Of a DNA stretch of 24,705 bases, positions 1-8,807 are shown piece by piece. The notes beneath the pieces were generated by a model, which saw only the letters and a program-made list of their open reading frames with translations, was not told the DNA's origin and made no database searches. Within the stretch, counting starts at the first letter, position 1. Each line of letters opens with the position of its first letter. A program made the translations under genes and the position numbers. The DNA is from Bacteroidales bacterium UBA1187. Lineage in GTDB: Bacteria > Bacteroidota > Bacteroidia > Bacteroidales > Paludibacteraceae. Location of the stretch: positions 1 through 24,705 of the forward strand of contig DBYL01000013.1 in NCBI GenBank assembly GCA_002309835.1, written 5' to 3'.

Positions 1-2
1 AT

Positions 3-3000
3 CGCGCGTATGGTTGCATGGTCCGTCTGGTAACAGCAGGAGGTGCTACTCCGCTGGATTCGGCACTGGTAGTGAAAGACCTGATTGAGGCTATTCCTGT
101 TCCTGTAACCTTGGAAGACGCATGTGTGAACGCTGTTCAGGCAGCACACACAGCTTATGACGCACTGAGCGAGGCTGCTCAGGGTGCGCTCGATGCTCCT
201 ACGGTACAGAAACTGACTGACGCTGAGGCAGCTCTGACTGCTCTCAACCAAGCCGAGGCAGACAAGGTAATTGCTAAGATCAACAATATCCCGACGCCGG
301 TAGAGCTCAAGCTCGCTACGCGCGATTCTATAGAAAGCGCACGCACTGCGTACGACGCCCTCACCGCTGACCAGAAACTGCTGGTTTCCAACGATCAGAC
401 CCTGCTCGATGCTGAGGCTGCTCTTGCAGCACTCAACCCGGGTGTACCACCTGCTACTCCGCTGGATTCGGCTCAGGCTGTCAAAGACCTGATTGATGCT
501 ATTCCTACTCCGGTTGAGTATCCGACCAGCGGTCCGGCTATCGCAGCCGCTCTCGTGGCATACAACCAATTGAGCGACGCAGCCAAGGGTGCGCTCGATG
601 CCGCTGATGTACAGAAAATGACCGACGCTGCGGCACAATACGCAGCACTGGATGCTATCGCAGCGATTGAGGCAATCCCGGCTGAGATTGTTTATGACCC
701 GGCTGTCAAAGCTGCTATCGAGACCGCTCGCGACAAATACGACGCACTGATCGATGCTTCCAAAGCACTGGTAGATGACGAAGTAGTAGCAAAACTCACT
801 AACGCCGAGGAAGCATGGGCTATCCTCGTTGCGAAGATCGAGCACAACGTATCGTATATCGGTAAGGATGGCGAGCTCAAGCACGAGACTGTAGCATTGC
901 TCCATATCCCCGATCCGGCTCCGGACTTCAACGGTTACGAGTTCGTTCGTTGGGATGTCAAAGCAGGTGACTTCCTTGAAGAAGGTCTCCGTGTTAAGGC
1001 TGTCTATACACCGATCATCACCACCAATCCGGTGGCATATGACACCCTCGTTTACAACGGCACGGCACAGACTCTGATTACCGCCGGAGTAGCCAAGGAA
1101 GGTCATATCGAGTACAGCCTCCAACCGGAAGAACCGGAGAGCTGGAGCGCTGAACTGCCGAAGGCTACTATCGCGGGCGTATACGCGATCTATTATAAAC
1201 TCGTGCGCGAAGGACATGCGGATTACCTCGCTCCGGAACCGACGATGGCTACTATCGCCAAAGTGCCGGTAACCTACGTGGCTCCGATTGCTTACGACAC
1301 ACTCGTTTATACTGCAGCTAACCAGACCCTCATCGCAGCCGGTCAGACCAACGACGGTACCTTCGAGTACAGTCTCGATCCGACCCTGCTGGATAGTTGG
1401 AAGACCGAACTGCCGCAGGCTATGAGTGCCGGTACGCACAATGTTTACTACCGCGTACAGGGTGACCTCAACCACCTCGATTCTGTAGCGGCTACGCCCG
1501 TAGCTGTAACGATCGCCAAGGCTGAGTTGAAGGCTACCGCGGATGACAAGAGCGTCATCTATGGAGACCTCGCTCCGCAATACACCGTCACCTATACCGG
1601 CTGGCAAGGCGACGACGATGCTACAGTGCTGACCGGTGACATTGCCTTCGCTTGCGAGTATGCAAAGGGTAGCCCGGTTGGCGAATATGTGATCACCCCG
1701 AGCGGTGTAGATGCTGCTAACTATACCATCACCTTCGTCAACGGTAAGGTAACCGTGAACCGCAAGTCCGCTAAGTCGGCGGATATCACGGCAGCACAGC
1801 TGTTAGACGAGAACCTCGTTTATACCAACGCTGTCAATAAACCGACTATCCAAGCGAAGGATACAACGAAGACACTGATCGAGGGTACGGATTATCAGTT
1901 GACCTTCATCGGTCGCGGTATCACCGAATATGCTGAGTCTGTAAACGCTCCGATACATGTAGGTGAGTACACGGCTATCGTTGACTTCATCGGAAACTAC
2001 AAGGATACGCTGACCGTTGACTTCGTGATCAACAAGGCTCCGCTTACCATCACGGCAGAGGATAAGGAGGTTATCTTCGGCGAAAACGCACCTGTGTTCA
2101 CCGTGGCATACACCGGCTTCCTCGGTACCGATACAGCTACCGTACTGACCGGCGTTCAAGCATACGCTTGCGAGTACGAGCGCGGTAACAACGTAGGTGA
2201 GTACACCATCATCCCGAGCGGTGTGGATGCACACGACTACGCGATCACCTTCGTTAACGGTAAGCTCACTGTGAACCGCAAGTCCGCTAAGAGCGCAGAC
2301 ATCGCGGCTAAACAGGCTGATAACGAGAAACTCGTTTACGACGCAGAGGTGAACCGTCCGACCATCCAAGTGAAGGATACCACCCTTGTGCTGACAGAAG
2401 CGCAAGACTACGTACTGACCTTCAAGGGCGTAGGGGCTGACCAGAGCACGTATGCAGAGAGCGAGACAGCTCCGACGCATGTAGGTAACTACACGGCTAT
2501 CGTAGCGTTCATCGGTAACTATATCGATACGCTGACTGTTGAATTCGCGATCCACAAAGCTCCGCTGACCATCACGGCGAACGACACGGCGATGATCTAC
2601 GGCGACATAGCTCCTGCATTCACCGTTTCGTACGACGGATGGTTCGGTAATGATGACGAGAGCGTACTGCTCGGTACCCAGGCATACGATTGCATCTATG
2701 CACCGGGCAGCCCGATCGGTACCTACGCCATCACGCCGAAGGATGTAGATGCATACGACTACGCCATCACCTTCGTCGATGGTACACTGACGGTTAACAA
2801 AGCACACGTCTATGTATCCGACGCAGAGGCTCAGGTTGCTAAGTTCGCGGACGGACACGCTAACGCAGTGGTACTCGAGCAAGGTGTACTCAACGGCATC
2901 AAGGTGAACGATCCGATTGCACACGTCACCACTGCTGCCTTCAGCAGTGCAGACGTAGCTGAGAATCTGACGATCACCCTCTTCTACGAACTGACCGGCG

Positions 3001-3905
3001 ATGCCGCTCTGCTCAATAACTACTACCTCGATCCGACCTCCGATATCTTCACCAACGAAGGTGTCATCATCGAGCCGTTCATCCCGAACGACGAGCATCA
3101 ACCGGAAGAGGGCGAGCAAGTAGAGGTAGAAGAAGGTATTGATGTATATGCGTACGGTTATTGCGACGGTAGCGGCTACAGCCTCAAGTACCACCTCAAT
3201 AGCGGTAACCCGGATCAGTACAAGATCGACTTTGCCGACAGCCGCTTCACGGATGTGGACTGGACGGACCTCGTGACGACAGGTAAGGAAGGAACAATCG
3301 ATATCGAGATTCCGGTGGATCTGCCGACCGGTGACTACTCGATGACCGTTTACTTCCGCGACAGCCGCTTCGACTGGCTCGAGAGTCGCGCACTCAACGT
3401 CACCTTCCATGTTAATCTGCCGGAGACCTTCGTTGTTCCTCTGTTCGAGAATACGATTGCCCTTGTAGATACCTGCGAGTGCTTCACTGATATCCAATGG
3501 TACTTCCGTTCGGATAGCTCTGAGCCTTGGCAGCCGATACCGGGCGCAACCGGACATTACTACCATGTAAATGGCAAGCTGACCGGAGAGTACTTCGTTT
3601 CCGCTAAGATGAACGGCATGCCGACCTACACGTGTGGTCAGGATGACATGGAGACCCTTTACGGCTCCGACGCTCCGAAGGCACATGTGAAGGTATTCCC
3701 GAACCCGGTTGTTACAACCACAACGGTAGTGATCGAAAATTCGGCGAACTACGAGCACAACCTGCGGATCGTCAACCTGATGGGTGTCGAGATGAAGAAT
3801 ACCACCTTCGAGGGCAACGAGACCATCGTGGATATGAACGGTTATATAACCGGCAACTACATGATCTCTGTTGACGGCATCGTAGTTAAGGTAATGAAGA
3901 AATAA
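3..3905 (+). CDS. Giant modular T9SS-exported surface protein (5' partial)
   Basis: The frame is open to the left edge, so the true start lies upstream; residues here are counted from the first ATG at 18 (1295 aa). About residues 14-275 are Ala-rich helical repeats of the pattern 'I..AR.AYDAL....K.LV....L..AEAAL..L', with the phrase ATPLDSA..VKDLI.AIP occurring twice. Residues about 278-330 resemble a Listeria-type beta repeat (FNGYEFVRWD). Two repeats of the type 'YDTLVYNGTAQTLI.AG' follow (about 335-500). Then come three MBG-type modules (about 502-575, 674-753, 848-928; 'YGDxAPxFTV.Y.G' to 'NYTITFVNGKVTVN'), separated by related 'KSAKSADI' spacer domains. Residues 1223-1295 form a T9SS type A sorting domain beginning KVFPNPV and ending VVKVMKK. 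This points to a long cell-surface, adhesin-like protein. The ligand is unknown. It sits 31 nt ahead of an OmpA-family gene and is probably co-transcribed with it. Confidence 0.85.
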   Translation, partial: RAYGCMVRLVTAGGATPLDSALVVKDLIEAIPVPVTLEDACVNAVQAAHTAYDALSEAAQGALDAPTVQKLTDAEAALTALNQAEADKVIAKINNIPTPVELKLATRDSIESARTAYDALTADQKLLVSNDQTLLDAEAALAALNPGVPPATPLDSAQAVKDLIDAIPTPVEYPTSGPAIAAALVAYNQLSDAAKGALDAADVQKMTDAAAQYAALDAIAAIEAIPAEIVYDPAVKAAIETARDKYDALIDASKALVDDEVVAKLTNAEEAWAILVAKIEHNVSYIGKDGELKHETVALLHIPDPAPDFNGYEFVRWDVKAGDFLEEGLRVKAVYTPIITTNPVAYDTLVYNGTAQTLITAGVAKEGHIEYSLQPEEPESWSAELPKATIAGVYAIYYKLVREGHADYLAPEPTMATIAKVPVTYVAPIAYDTLVYTAANQTLIAAGQTNDGTFEYSLDPTLLDSWKTELPQAMSAGTHNVYYRVQGDLNHLDSVAATPVAVTIAKAELKATADDKSVIYGDLAPQYTVTYTGWQGDDDATVLTGDIAFACEYAKGSPVGEYVITPSGVDAANYTITFVNGKVTVNRKSAKSADITAAQLLDENLVYTNAVNKPTIQAKDTTKTLIEGTDYQLTFIGRGITEYAESVNAPIHVGEYTAIVDFIGNYKDTLTVDFVINKAPLTITAEDKEVIFGENAPVFTVAYTGFLGTDTATVLTGVQAYACEYERGNNVGEYTIIPSGVDAHDYAITFVNGKLTVNRKSAKSADIAAKQADNEKLVYDAEVNRPTIQVKDTTLVLTEAQDYVLTFKGVGADQSTYAESETAPTHVGNYTAIVAFIGNYIDTLTVEFAIHKAPLTITANDTAMIYGDIAPAFTVSYDGWFGNDDESVLLGTQAYDCIYAPGSPIGTYAITPKDVDAYDYAITFVDGTLTVNKAHVYVSDAEAQVAKFADGHANAVVLEQGVLNGIKVNDPIAHVTTAAFSSADVAENLTITLFYELTGDAALLNNYYLDPTSDIFTNEGVIIEPFIPNDEHQPEEGEQVEVEEGIDVYAYGYCDGSGYSLKYHLNSGNPDQYKIDFADSRFTDVDWTDLVTTGKEGTIDIEIPVDLPTGDYSMTVYFRDSRFDWLESRALNVTFHVNLPETFVVPLFENTIALVDTCECFTDIQWYFRSDSSEPWQPIPGATGHYYHVNGKLTGEYFVSAKMNGMPTYTCGQDDMETLYGSDAPKAHVKVFPNPVVTTTTVVIENSANYEHNLRIVNLMGVEMKNTTFEGNETIVDMNGYITGNYMISVDGIVVKVMKK
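1521..2812 (+). repeat. Three tandem MBG-module coding repeats, period about 520 bp
   Basis: Module starts at 1521, 2037 and 2559 give a period of 516-522 bp. The module ends at about 1723-1770 and 2237-2290 are close at the nucleotide level as well, both reading through 'GTGAACCGCAAGTCCGCTAAG'-like sequence. This indicates fairly recent internal duplication or gene conversion within the surface-protein gene. Confidence 0.7.
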
Positions 3906-3936
3906 CATGTGGAACCAGCAAAAGAATATAACAACA

Positions 3937-5457
3937 ATGAAAACAAATCGTATTATAGTAATGTTCGCTGCTGCAGCACTGACCCTTTCGGTCAGTGCAC
4001 AGCAGAGCGCACACGATAATTATGTAGGCGTTAATTTCGGCGGTGGACTCAATACCATGCTCTATAAACCGGCTAACGGTCAGCAGAGCGTAGGCGCCGG
4101 TTTCGAAGCAGGTATCCACTATGCCCGTTTCTTCAACCAGTGGGCCGGTCTTGGTGTCGGATTCCAGTACTCTTGGGCGAACGCGTATGCTACCTACAAC
4201 TGGAATGAGGTCACTACCGGCCTTACGCACCCCTCTAACCCGCATACACCGTACGACCTCACTACCGGTTTTAATAACTTCAAGGAGCGCCAGAACGTAG
4301 GTGTACTCAGCATCCCTGTTGAGGCTCTCTTCCGCAAGGCCTTCAATGATCGCGTAGCTCTTATCGGAGGCGTAGGTCTGTCGCTCGATTTGCCTGTACA
4401 CGGTGCTTATTACGCTAAGAGCGGTTCTTACTCCACCACAGGCGTGTTCCCTGCACTCGGTAACTACTCCATCAGCGATATGCCCGAGCACGGATTCAGC
4501 ACCTATACCACCACCCAGAACGCGAAAATCAACAATCGCGCTAAGGTAGGCGGTTCCGTAATCGCGGACCTCGGTGCGCGCGTAGCGCTCAATGATAACT
4601 GGGGTATCTATGTCGGCATCAGCTTCGGCTATGGTTTCAGCAACCTGTTGGCGGAGGCGAAGACCGAAGAGATGATCATGATCAATGCTACCAACCCCGC
4701 TGTCATCGACTACCGCGGTACATTCGATAGCAACGAGACGTCGAAGGCAAACCTCATCCGCTTCGGTCTGAAGGTGGCTGTCGATTTCGGATGGCCCTCC
4801 ACGAAGGAGCAGGAGCGCAAAGCCGAGGCCGAGCGTCTCGCTCGCGAGGAGGCTGAACGACTCGCTGCCGAGCAGGCGGCTGCCGAACAGGCACGCTTAG
4901 ACAGCATCGCTGCGGCAGAAAAAGCCCGTCTGGACTCCATCGCTGCCGCGCGCGAGAAAGCCATTGCTGACAGCCTCGCTGCCGATGAAGCATATCAGGC
5001 GCGTCTCGCAGCCGAGGCGGCAGAAAAAGCACGCCTAGACTCCATCGCTGCTGCAGAGGCTGAGCGCCAGCGCATCGCCGCTGAACGCGCAGCACATATC
5101 GCCGCCCTCAAAGCAGCCGGAGAATCCGTTACTGTCCATTTTGAGACCGGTGGAGCCGACCTCAAGTTCAAACCCGAGGAGCAACCCATCATCGATGAGA
5201 TCTGCGCTGTAATGGCCGAAGACTCGACGCTGCATATCGTCATCACCGGACATACCGACAACACCGGTAACGCAGACCAGAACCTCAAGGTTTGGGGTAA
5301 GAAGCGTGCAGAAGCACTCAAGAAATACATGGTGGGCCAGGGCGTTAACCCCGACCAGATCCAGTGCGAGTCTAAGGGACAACTGGAGCCTGTTGCTGAC
5401 AACAGCACCCGCGAAGGCCGCGCACAGAACCGCCGTGTCAACATCCGCTTCGAGTAA
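3937..5457 (+). CDS. OmpA-family outer membrane protein with long Ala/Glu linker
   Basis: Three parts are visible in 506 aa. A signal peptide (MKTNRIIVMFAAAALTLSVSA) is followed by about 260 residues of Gly/aromatic-rich beta-barrel sequence. Residues about 288-395 are a charged Ala/Glu coiled-coil with nearly identical repeats of ARLDSIAAAEK. Residues about 398-506 are an OmpA peptidoglycan-binding domain with the landmarks VHFETGGADL, ITGHTDNTGNADQN and AQNRRVNIRF. The protein is expected to anchor the outer membrane to peptidoglycan, the linker spanning the periplasm. I chose the ATG at 3937 because it places the signal peptide at the N-terminus; the ATG at 3907, two bases after the previous stop, would add ten polar residues. 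It ends just before a strong terminator, so it is probably the last gene of its unit. PorE-like or structural porin roles are both possible. Confidence 0.9.
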   Translation: MKTNRIIVMFAAAALTLSVSAQQSAHDNYVGVNFGGGLNTMLYKPANGQQSVGAGFEAGIHYARFFNQWAGLGVGFQYSWANAYATYNWNEVTTGLTHPSNPHTPYDLTTGFNNFKERQNVGVLSIPVEALFRKAFNDRVALIGGVGLSLDLPVHGAYYAKSGSYSTTGVFPALGNYSISDMPEHGFSTYTTTQNAKINNRAKVGGSVIADLGARVALNDNWGIYVGISFGYGFSNLLAEAKTEEMIMINATNPAVIDYRGTFDSNETSKANLIRFGLKVAVDFGWPSTKEQERKAEAERLAREEAERLAAEQAAAEQARLDSIAAAEKARLDSIAAAREKAIADSLAADEAYQARLAAEAAEKARLDSIAAAEAERQRIAAERAAHIAALKAAGESVTVHFETGGADLKFKPEEQPIIDEICAVMAEDSTLHIVITGHTDNTGNADQNLKVWGKKRAEALKKYMVGQGVNPDQIQCESKGQLEPVADNSTREGRAQNRRVNIRFE

Positions 5458-5468
5458 TCGAACCGATA

Positions 5469-5489
5469 ACTACTATCCATGATAGTAGT
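5469..5489 (+). other. Perfect 9-bp hairpin downstream of the OmpA gene
   Basis: ACTACTATC, a 3-nt loop (CAT), then the exact reverse complement GATAGTAGT. It is not directly followed by a T-run, and lies 22 nt before the true terminator. It may protect the 3' end or act as the first half of a tandem terminator. Confidence 0.5.
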
Positions 5490-5511
5490 GAAACTTTTTC
5501 ATGGAGTTTGG

Positions 5512-5547
5512 ACTCCCGTGCAGAGATGCATGGGAGTTTTTTTTTTT
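5512..5547 (+). terminator. Rho-independent terminator of the surface-protein/OmpA unit
   Basis: An 11-bp stem (ACTCCCGTGCA / TGCATGGGAGT, one G-U pair) closes a GAGA loop and is followed by a run of 11 T. It lies about 55 nt after the OmpA stop codon and before the promoter of the next operon. Confidence 0.9.
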
Positions 5548-5557
5548 GCCCAAACGC

Positions 5558-5588
5558 TTGCGTAAATGAATTTTTTTGTGTAACTTTG
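5558..5588 (+). promoter_or_regulatory. Bacteroidetes-type promoter of the symporter/peptidase operon
   Basis: A -33 TTG at 5558-5560, a 20-nt gap, and a -7 TAACTTTG at 5581-5588 fit the TTG-N19-21-TAnnTTTG consensus. Transcription would begin near 5594-5596, giving a leader of about 15 nt before the ATG at 5610. Confidence 0.75.
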
Positions 5589-5600
5589 CCCCGCAAAGTT
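5582..5600. promoter_or_regulatory. 19-bp palindrome over the -7 box
   Basis: AACTTTGC, spacer CCC, GCAAAGTT: perfect 8-bp arms that include the -7 box on the left and the expected transcript start on the right. The same arms recur over the -7 box at 16629-16647. It could be an operator; no binding factor can be named from the sequence. Confidence 0.4.
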
Positions 5601-5609
5601 TGAGCGCTT

Positions 5610-6848
5610 ATGAATCTGATACTCATATTGGCGGCTGTGATGACGTTTACGGTGGAGACGAAGAACTCGGTGTCAATGGACGGATCCTGTCCGCCAACGA
5701 TGCAGGCTTCGTACGCCAATACCTACAATAAAGGTCATGTGCGAGGAGGTGATACAGCGACGCTGAGTCTGAGCGGTCTGGGAGGAATCACGGTGGAGAA
5801 AATCGAGTTGACGATGCGGTCGACGAAGAACTCAGGGGCAGGTGCGATTGTTGCGATGGCAAATGGCACGCAAATTGCTGCGAAAACTGTGAGTTACACG
5901 GAAGTGGCTGACCCGGTAATAGCATTTGCTGGTGCGGCAGCGAATGTAGATGCATTGGAGATCATGCTTTACGGCACGCAGAATTCGCTGTATATCGATG
6001 CCTTCACGATCACTTGGAGTCCGGCTCCTGCGCACGCTGTGACGCTGATGAAGGGAGATGTAGCGATAGATACGCTTCGCGAGGCGAGCGGGATGGAAGG
6101 CGTCGTGCTGCCGACGATGGAGGATGAAAAAGAGTGGTCGTTTATCGGTTGGACCGGTACTCCGTTTTGGCAGATAAGTGAGAAGCCGACGGTGTATAAT
6201 GCCAATAGCACGTTCTATCCCTCGAGCGATTGCACACTATGGGCGGTGTATAAATTCGAAGACCCGGCAGAGTCGGCGTACCAGACGGAACTGGTCTCCG
6301 GCACGTATGTATACATGAATGAGACAGCTGGTATAGCTTTAGCCGGAGTGCCGGTGGACGGACGAATGAGTAACGCGACTGTGAACGCTGCCGACTCAAA
6401 CCAGTATTACCGCATCGACTTCGTGACCGAGACTACGGCGACCATCACGCATGAAGCAACGCAGACGCTTATCGGGTACGATACCTACAGCCCGAAGATG
6501 AGTGCCAAGGCGAGTGTGTGGAATGTGTATCATGAGGGCGAACAGACGCTGTTCTGGACCACGATCAGCAATAAGAACTACGTGCTCTGGCTCAATATAT
6601 ACGATCTGACATCGCAGACGTTTTATGCCGGTTTGCTGCAAGCGGATCCTACAACATCGCCGATGCGATTATTGCCCGCAGTGCAGTCGGCAGGCGGTAC
6701 GGTCTACACCTGCCATCCCGAGAATGGAGTGGGGATAGAGCAGGTCTCGGATGAGGGGATTAGTGGATTAGCGGATGAGTGGAAGGTCGTGTTCGGCATC
6801 TATGAGTTATACATCCGCAACGGAAAGAAATACATGAAAATACGATAA
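5610..6848 (+). CDS. Secreted protein of unknown function with GWT module and short C-terminal sorting-like tail
   Basis: Not recognised as a named family. The ATG at 5610 is the only sensible start because an in-frame TGA lies at 5601. The N-terminus (MNLILILAAVMTFT) is hydrophobic but has no Lys/Arg, so it is a weak signal peptide. Residues about 30-140 look like a beta-sandwich (SLSGLGGITVEKIELTM; LYIDAFTITW). Residues about 143-215 resemble the 'F.GWT..P......LYT....YAVF' module found in the three endonucleases downstream in this window. The last 25 residues (WKVVFGIYELYIRNGKKYM, then KIR) resemble the short tails of those nucleases. It is the first gene of a tight operon, 3 nt before the symporter gene. 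A degenerate tetranucleotide array codes for residues about 381-391. A secreted or surface binding protein serving the uptake operon is an inference only. Confidence 0.7.
   Translation: MNLILILAAVMTFTVETKNSVSMDGSCPPTMQASYANTYNKGHVRGGDTATLSLSGLGGITVEKIELTMRSTKNSGAGAIVAMANGTQIAAKTVSYTEVADPVIAFAGAAANVDALEIMLYGTQNSLYIDAFTITWSPAPAHAVTLMKGDVAIDTLREASGMEGVVLPTMEDEKEWSFIGWTGTPFWQISEKPTVYNANSTFYPSSDCTLWAVYKFEDPAESAYQTELVSGTYVYMNETAGIALAGVPVDGRMSNATVNAADSNQYYRIDFVTETTATITHEATQTLIGYDTYSPKMSAKASVWNVYHEGEQTLFWTTISNKNYVLWLNIYDLTSQTFYAGLLQADPTTSPMRLLPAVQSAGGTVYTCHPENGVGIEQVSDEGISGLADEWKVVFGIYELYIRNGKKYMKIR
6749..6780 (+). repeat. In-frame tetranucleotide array in the leader gene
   Basis: Eight consecutive tetramers (GGAT alternating with GAGG, TAGT, TAGC or GAGT), so also an 8-bp period. 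It codes for part of SDEGISGLADEW just before the C-terminal tail. The unit vocabulary matches other arrays in the window. Confidence 0.7.
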
Positions 6849-6851
6849 GAT

Positions 6852-8804
6852 ATGTCTATTTTAGAAGCGCTACAAAACAACGGCTTTGCTACGATTGATT
6901 ATATCGTCATCGCCATCTATCTGGTGCTCCTGGTGTCGCTCGGTTGGATCGTCAGCCGTGGCAAGAAAGGCAAGGAGAAGAGTGCCAACGATTATTTCTT
7001 AGCGGGCAACACCCTGACCTGGTGGGCCGTAGGTGCATCGCTTATTGCCGCGAACATCTCGGCTGAGCAGTTCATCGGTATGTCGGGTTCGGCCTATCGG
7101 TCCGGTATAGCCATGGCGGCGTATGAGTTGCAGGCGGCCTTGACCTTGATCCTCGTCGGTAAGTTCCTGCTGCCGCTGATGCTCAAGAAGAAGATCTTCA
7201 CCATCCCGCAGTTCCTCTCCGACCGCTATAATGAAGGCACGGGTCTGGCGTTCTCTATCTTCTGGCTGTTCCTCTATGTGTTCATCAATCTGACCTCCGT
7301 CAGTTGGCTGGGCGCGTTGGCCATCAAGCATATCTTGGGCTTACCTGCCGTACCGGCACAGTTCTTAGGAATGCATGTCGATATGACGATGGTAACCATC
7401 ATCCTGATTCTCTTCCTCATAGCCGGTTTGTATTCGATATACGGCGGTCTGGCTTCCGTAGCATGGACCGATGTGCTGCAGGTAGTGTTCCTGGTTGGCG
7501 GCGGTCTGATAACGGTCTTCGCAACGCTCCATTTCGTGGCGGAGAACTTAGGCGTAGAGGGTGGTGCTTTCGGTGCCCTCGGACATATCTATCGAGAACT
7601 CTCGGCGAACCCCGACTGGGCGCCGGCGGACAAGCATTTTAACTTAGTCGTGACGCGTAGTCCGGATATCTATCCGTCTATCACGGATGATCCGTATTTC
7701 GATATCCCTGGTGTAGTAGTGCTGGTAGGTGCGTTGTGGCTCTCGAATATCGGTTATTGGGGTTTCAACCAGTATATCATCCAGAAAGGTCTCGCGGCGC
7801 GTTCGCTCGACGATGCGCAGAAAGGTATGATCTTCGCCGGCGCGCTGAAACTGTTGATCCCGTTCATCGTTTGTATCCCGGGCGTGTGCGCGTTCTATAT
7901 AATGAATGCTCCGGAGTGCGAGTCTATCCGTGCTTCCTTGTCGGGCGCCATAGCGCGAAGCGACGATGCCTATCCGTTCTTGATTCATAATTTCACACCG
8001 GTAGTGGTAAAGGGTCTGGCGTTTGCTGCCCTCGCTGCGGCGGTCATCTCGTCCCTGGCATCGATGTTCAACTCGACGAGCACCATCTTCACGATGGATA
8101 TCTATAAGAAATTCATCAACAAAAAGGCTTCGCAGCAACGACTCGTGCGCGTAGGACGAATCACCTCACTCTGTGCGTTATTGATTGCGCTGGTAGCGGT
8201 CTATCCGATCATGGGTGGTGCGGACCAGGCCTTCCAAGTGATACAGGAGTACTCGGGCTTTGTCTTCCCGGGTCTGGTGATCATCTTCGGTCTGGGTCTG
8301 CTATGGAAGCGCAGTAGCGGAAAGGCAGCTGTCGTGACGGCTATCGGTACCTTCGTCTTCTCGATACTCTTTAAGTTCCTCTTGCCCGATGTGCCGTTCT
8401 TGCAACGCATGGGCTATGTGTTCTTCTGCCTGCTGGCCCTCTTCATTCCGATCAGTCTGTCGGATAAGAACGTGAAGGAAGCGGGGAAGTTATCTCCGGA
8501 GACGGTCAAATGGCAGTTATGGGCATCGCGTCTTTTCTTCACGTTGGCTGCGATATCCACGGTAATAGGTTTTGTGACGATGCACTACGAGTGGGGACGT
8601 AACTTAGGCTTCGAAGCGATCTTCTTCTTCGCGATGGCGACGGCAGGTCTTGGCTTCACCGCACGTAACAATGCAAGTAGCAAGAAAGAGAATATCAAAT
8701 CCATCGGCGTGGATGTGGAGGTCTTCCATACCTCGCGTGCCTTTAATATCGGCGCCATCGCTATCGTGACGATGTTCATCTTATTGTATGTATTCCTTTG
8801 GTAA
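6852..8804 (+). CDS. SLC5/SGLT-type sodium:solute symporter
   Basis: A 650-aa, highly hydrophobic protein with about 14 predicted membrane segments, the usual size for sugar-type members of the solute:sodium symporter family. Landmarks: NDYFLAG at 47-53, ANISAEQFIG at 67-76 (typical of SGLT-like members), and the family signature YSIYGGLAS at 194-202, followed by VAWTDVLQ. It couples Na+ entry to import of a small solute through the inner membrane. The ROK kinase in the same operon favours a sugar, but the substrate is not readable from the sequence. The start ATG is 3 nt after the leader gene, and the stop is 3 nt before the peptidase gene, so expression is almost surely coupled. There is no sign of truncation. 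Confidence 0.92.
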   Translation: MSILEALQNNGFATIDYIVIAIYLVLLVSLGWIVSRGKKGKEKSANDYFLAGNTLTWWAVGASLIAANISAEQFIGMSGSAYRSGIAMAAYELQAALTLILVGKFLLPLMLKKKIFTIPQFLSDRYNEGTGLAFSIFWLFLYVFINLTSVSWLGALAIKHILGLPAVPAQFLGMHVDMTMVTIILILFLIAGLYSIYGGLASVAWTDVLQVVFLVGGGLITVFATLHFVAENLGVEGGAFGALGHIYRELSANPDWAPADKHFNLVVTRSPDIYPSITDDPYFDIPGVVVLVGALWLSNIGYWGFNQYIIQKGLAARSLDDAQKGMIFAGALKLLIPFIVCIPGVCAFYIMNAPECESIRASLSGAIARSDDAYPFLIHNFTPVVVKGLAFAALAAAVISSLASMFNSTSTIFTMDIYKKFINKKASQQRLVRVGRITSLCALLIALVAVYPIMGGADQAFQVIQEYSGFVFPGLVIIFGLGLLWKRSSGKAAVVTAIGTFVFSILFKFLLPDVPFLQRMGYVFFCLLALFIPISLSDKNVKEAGKLSPETVKWQLWASRLFFTLAAISTVIGFVTMHYEWGRNLGFEAIFFFAMATAGLGFTARNNASSKKENIKSIGVDVEVFHTSRAFNIGAIAIVTMFILLYVFLW

Positions 8805-8807
8805 ACA

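Noticed and set aside
1803..3908. A 701-codon open frame antisense to the giant surface-protein gene
   Set aside because: Its codons are in exact register with the sense codons, so it stays open simply because the sense gene avoids TTA, CTA and TCA. The translation has no recognisable domain and the sense frame has clear domains.
5438..5719. A 93-codon minus-strand open frame across the intergenic region at 5.5 kb
   Set aside because: It runs through the terminator and promoter and has no domain or start signal.
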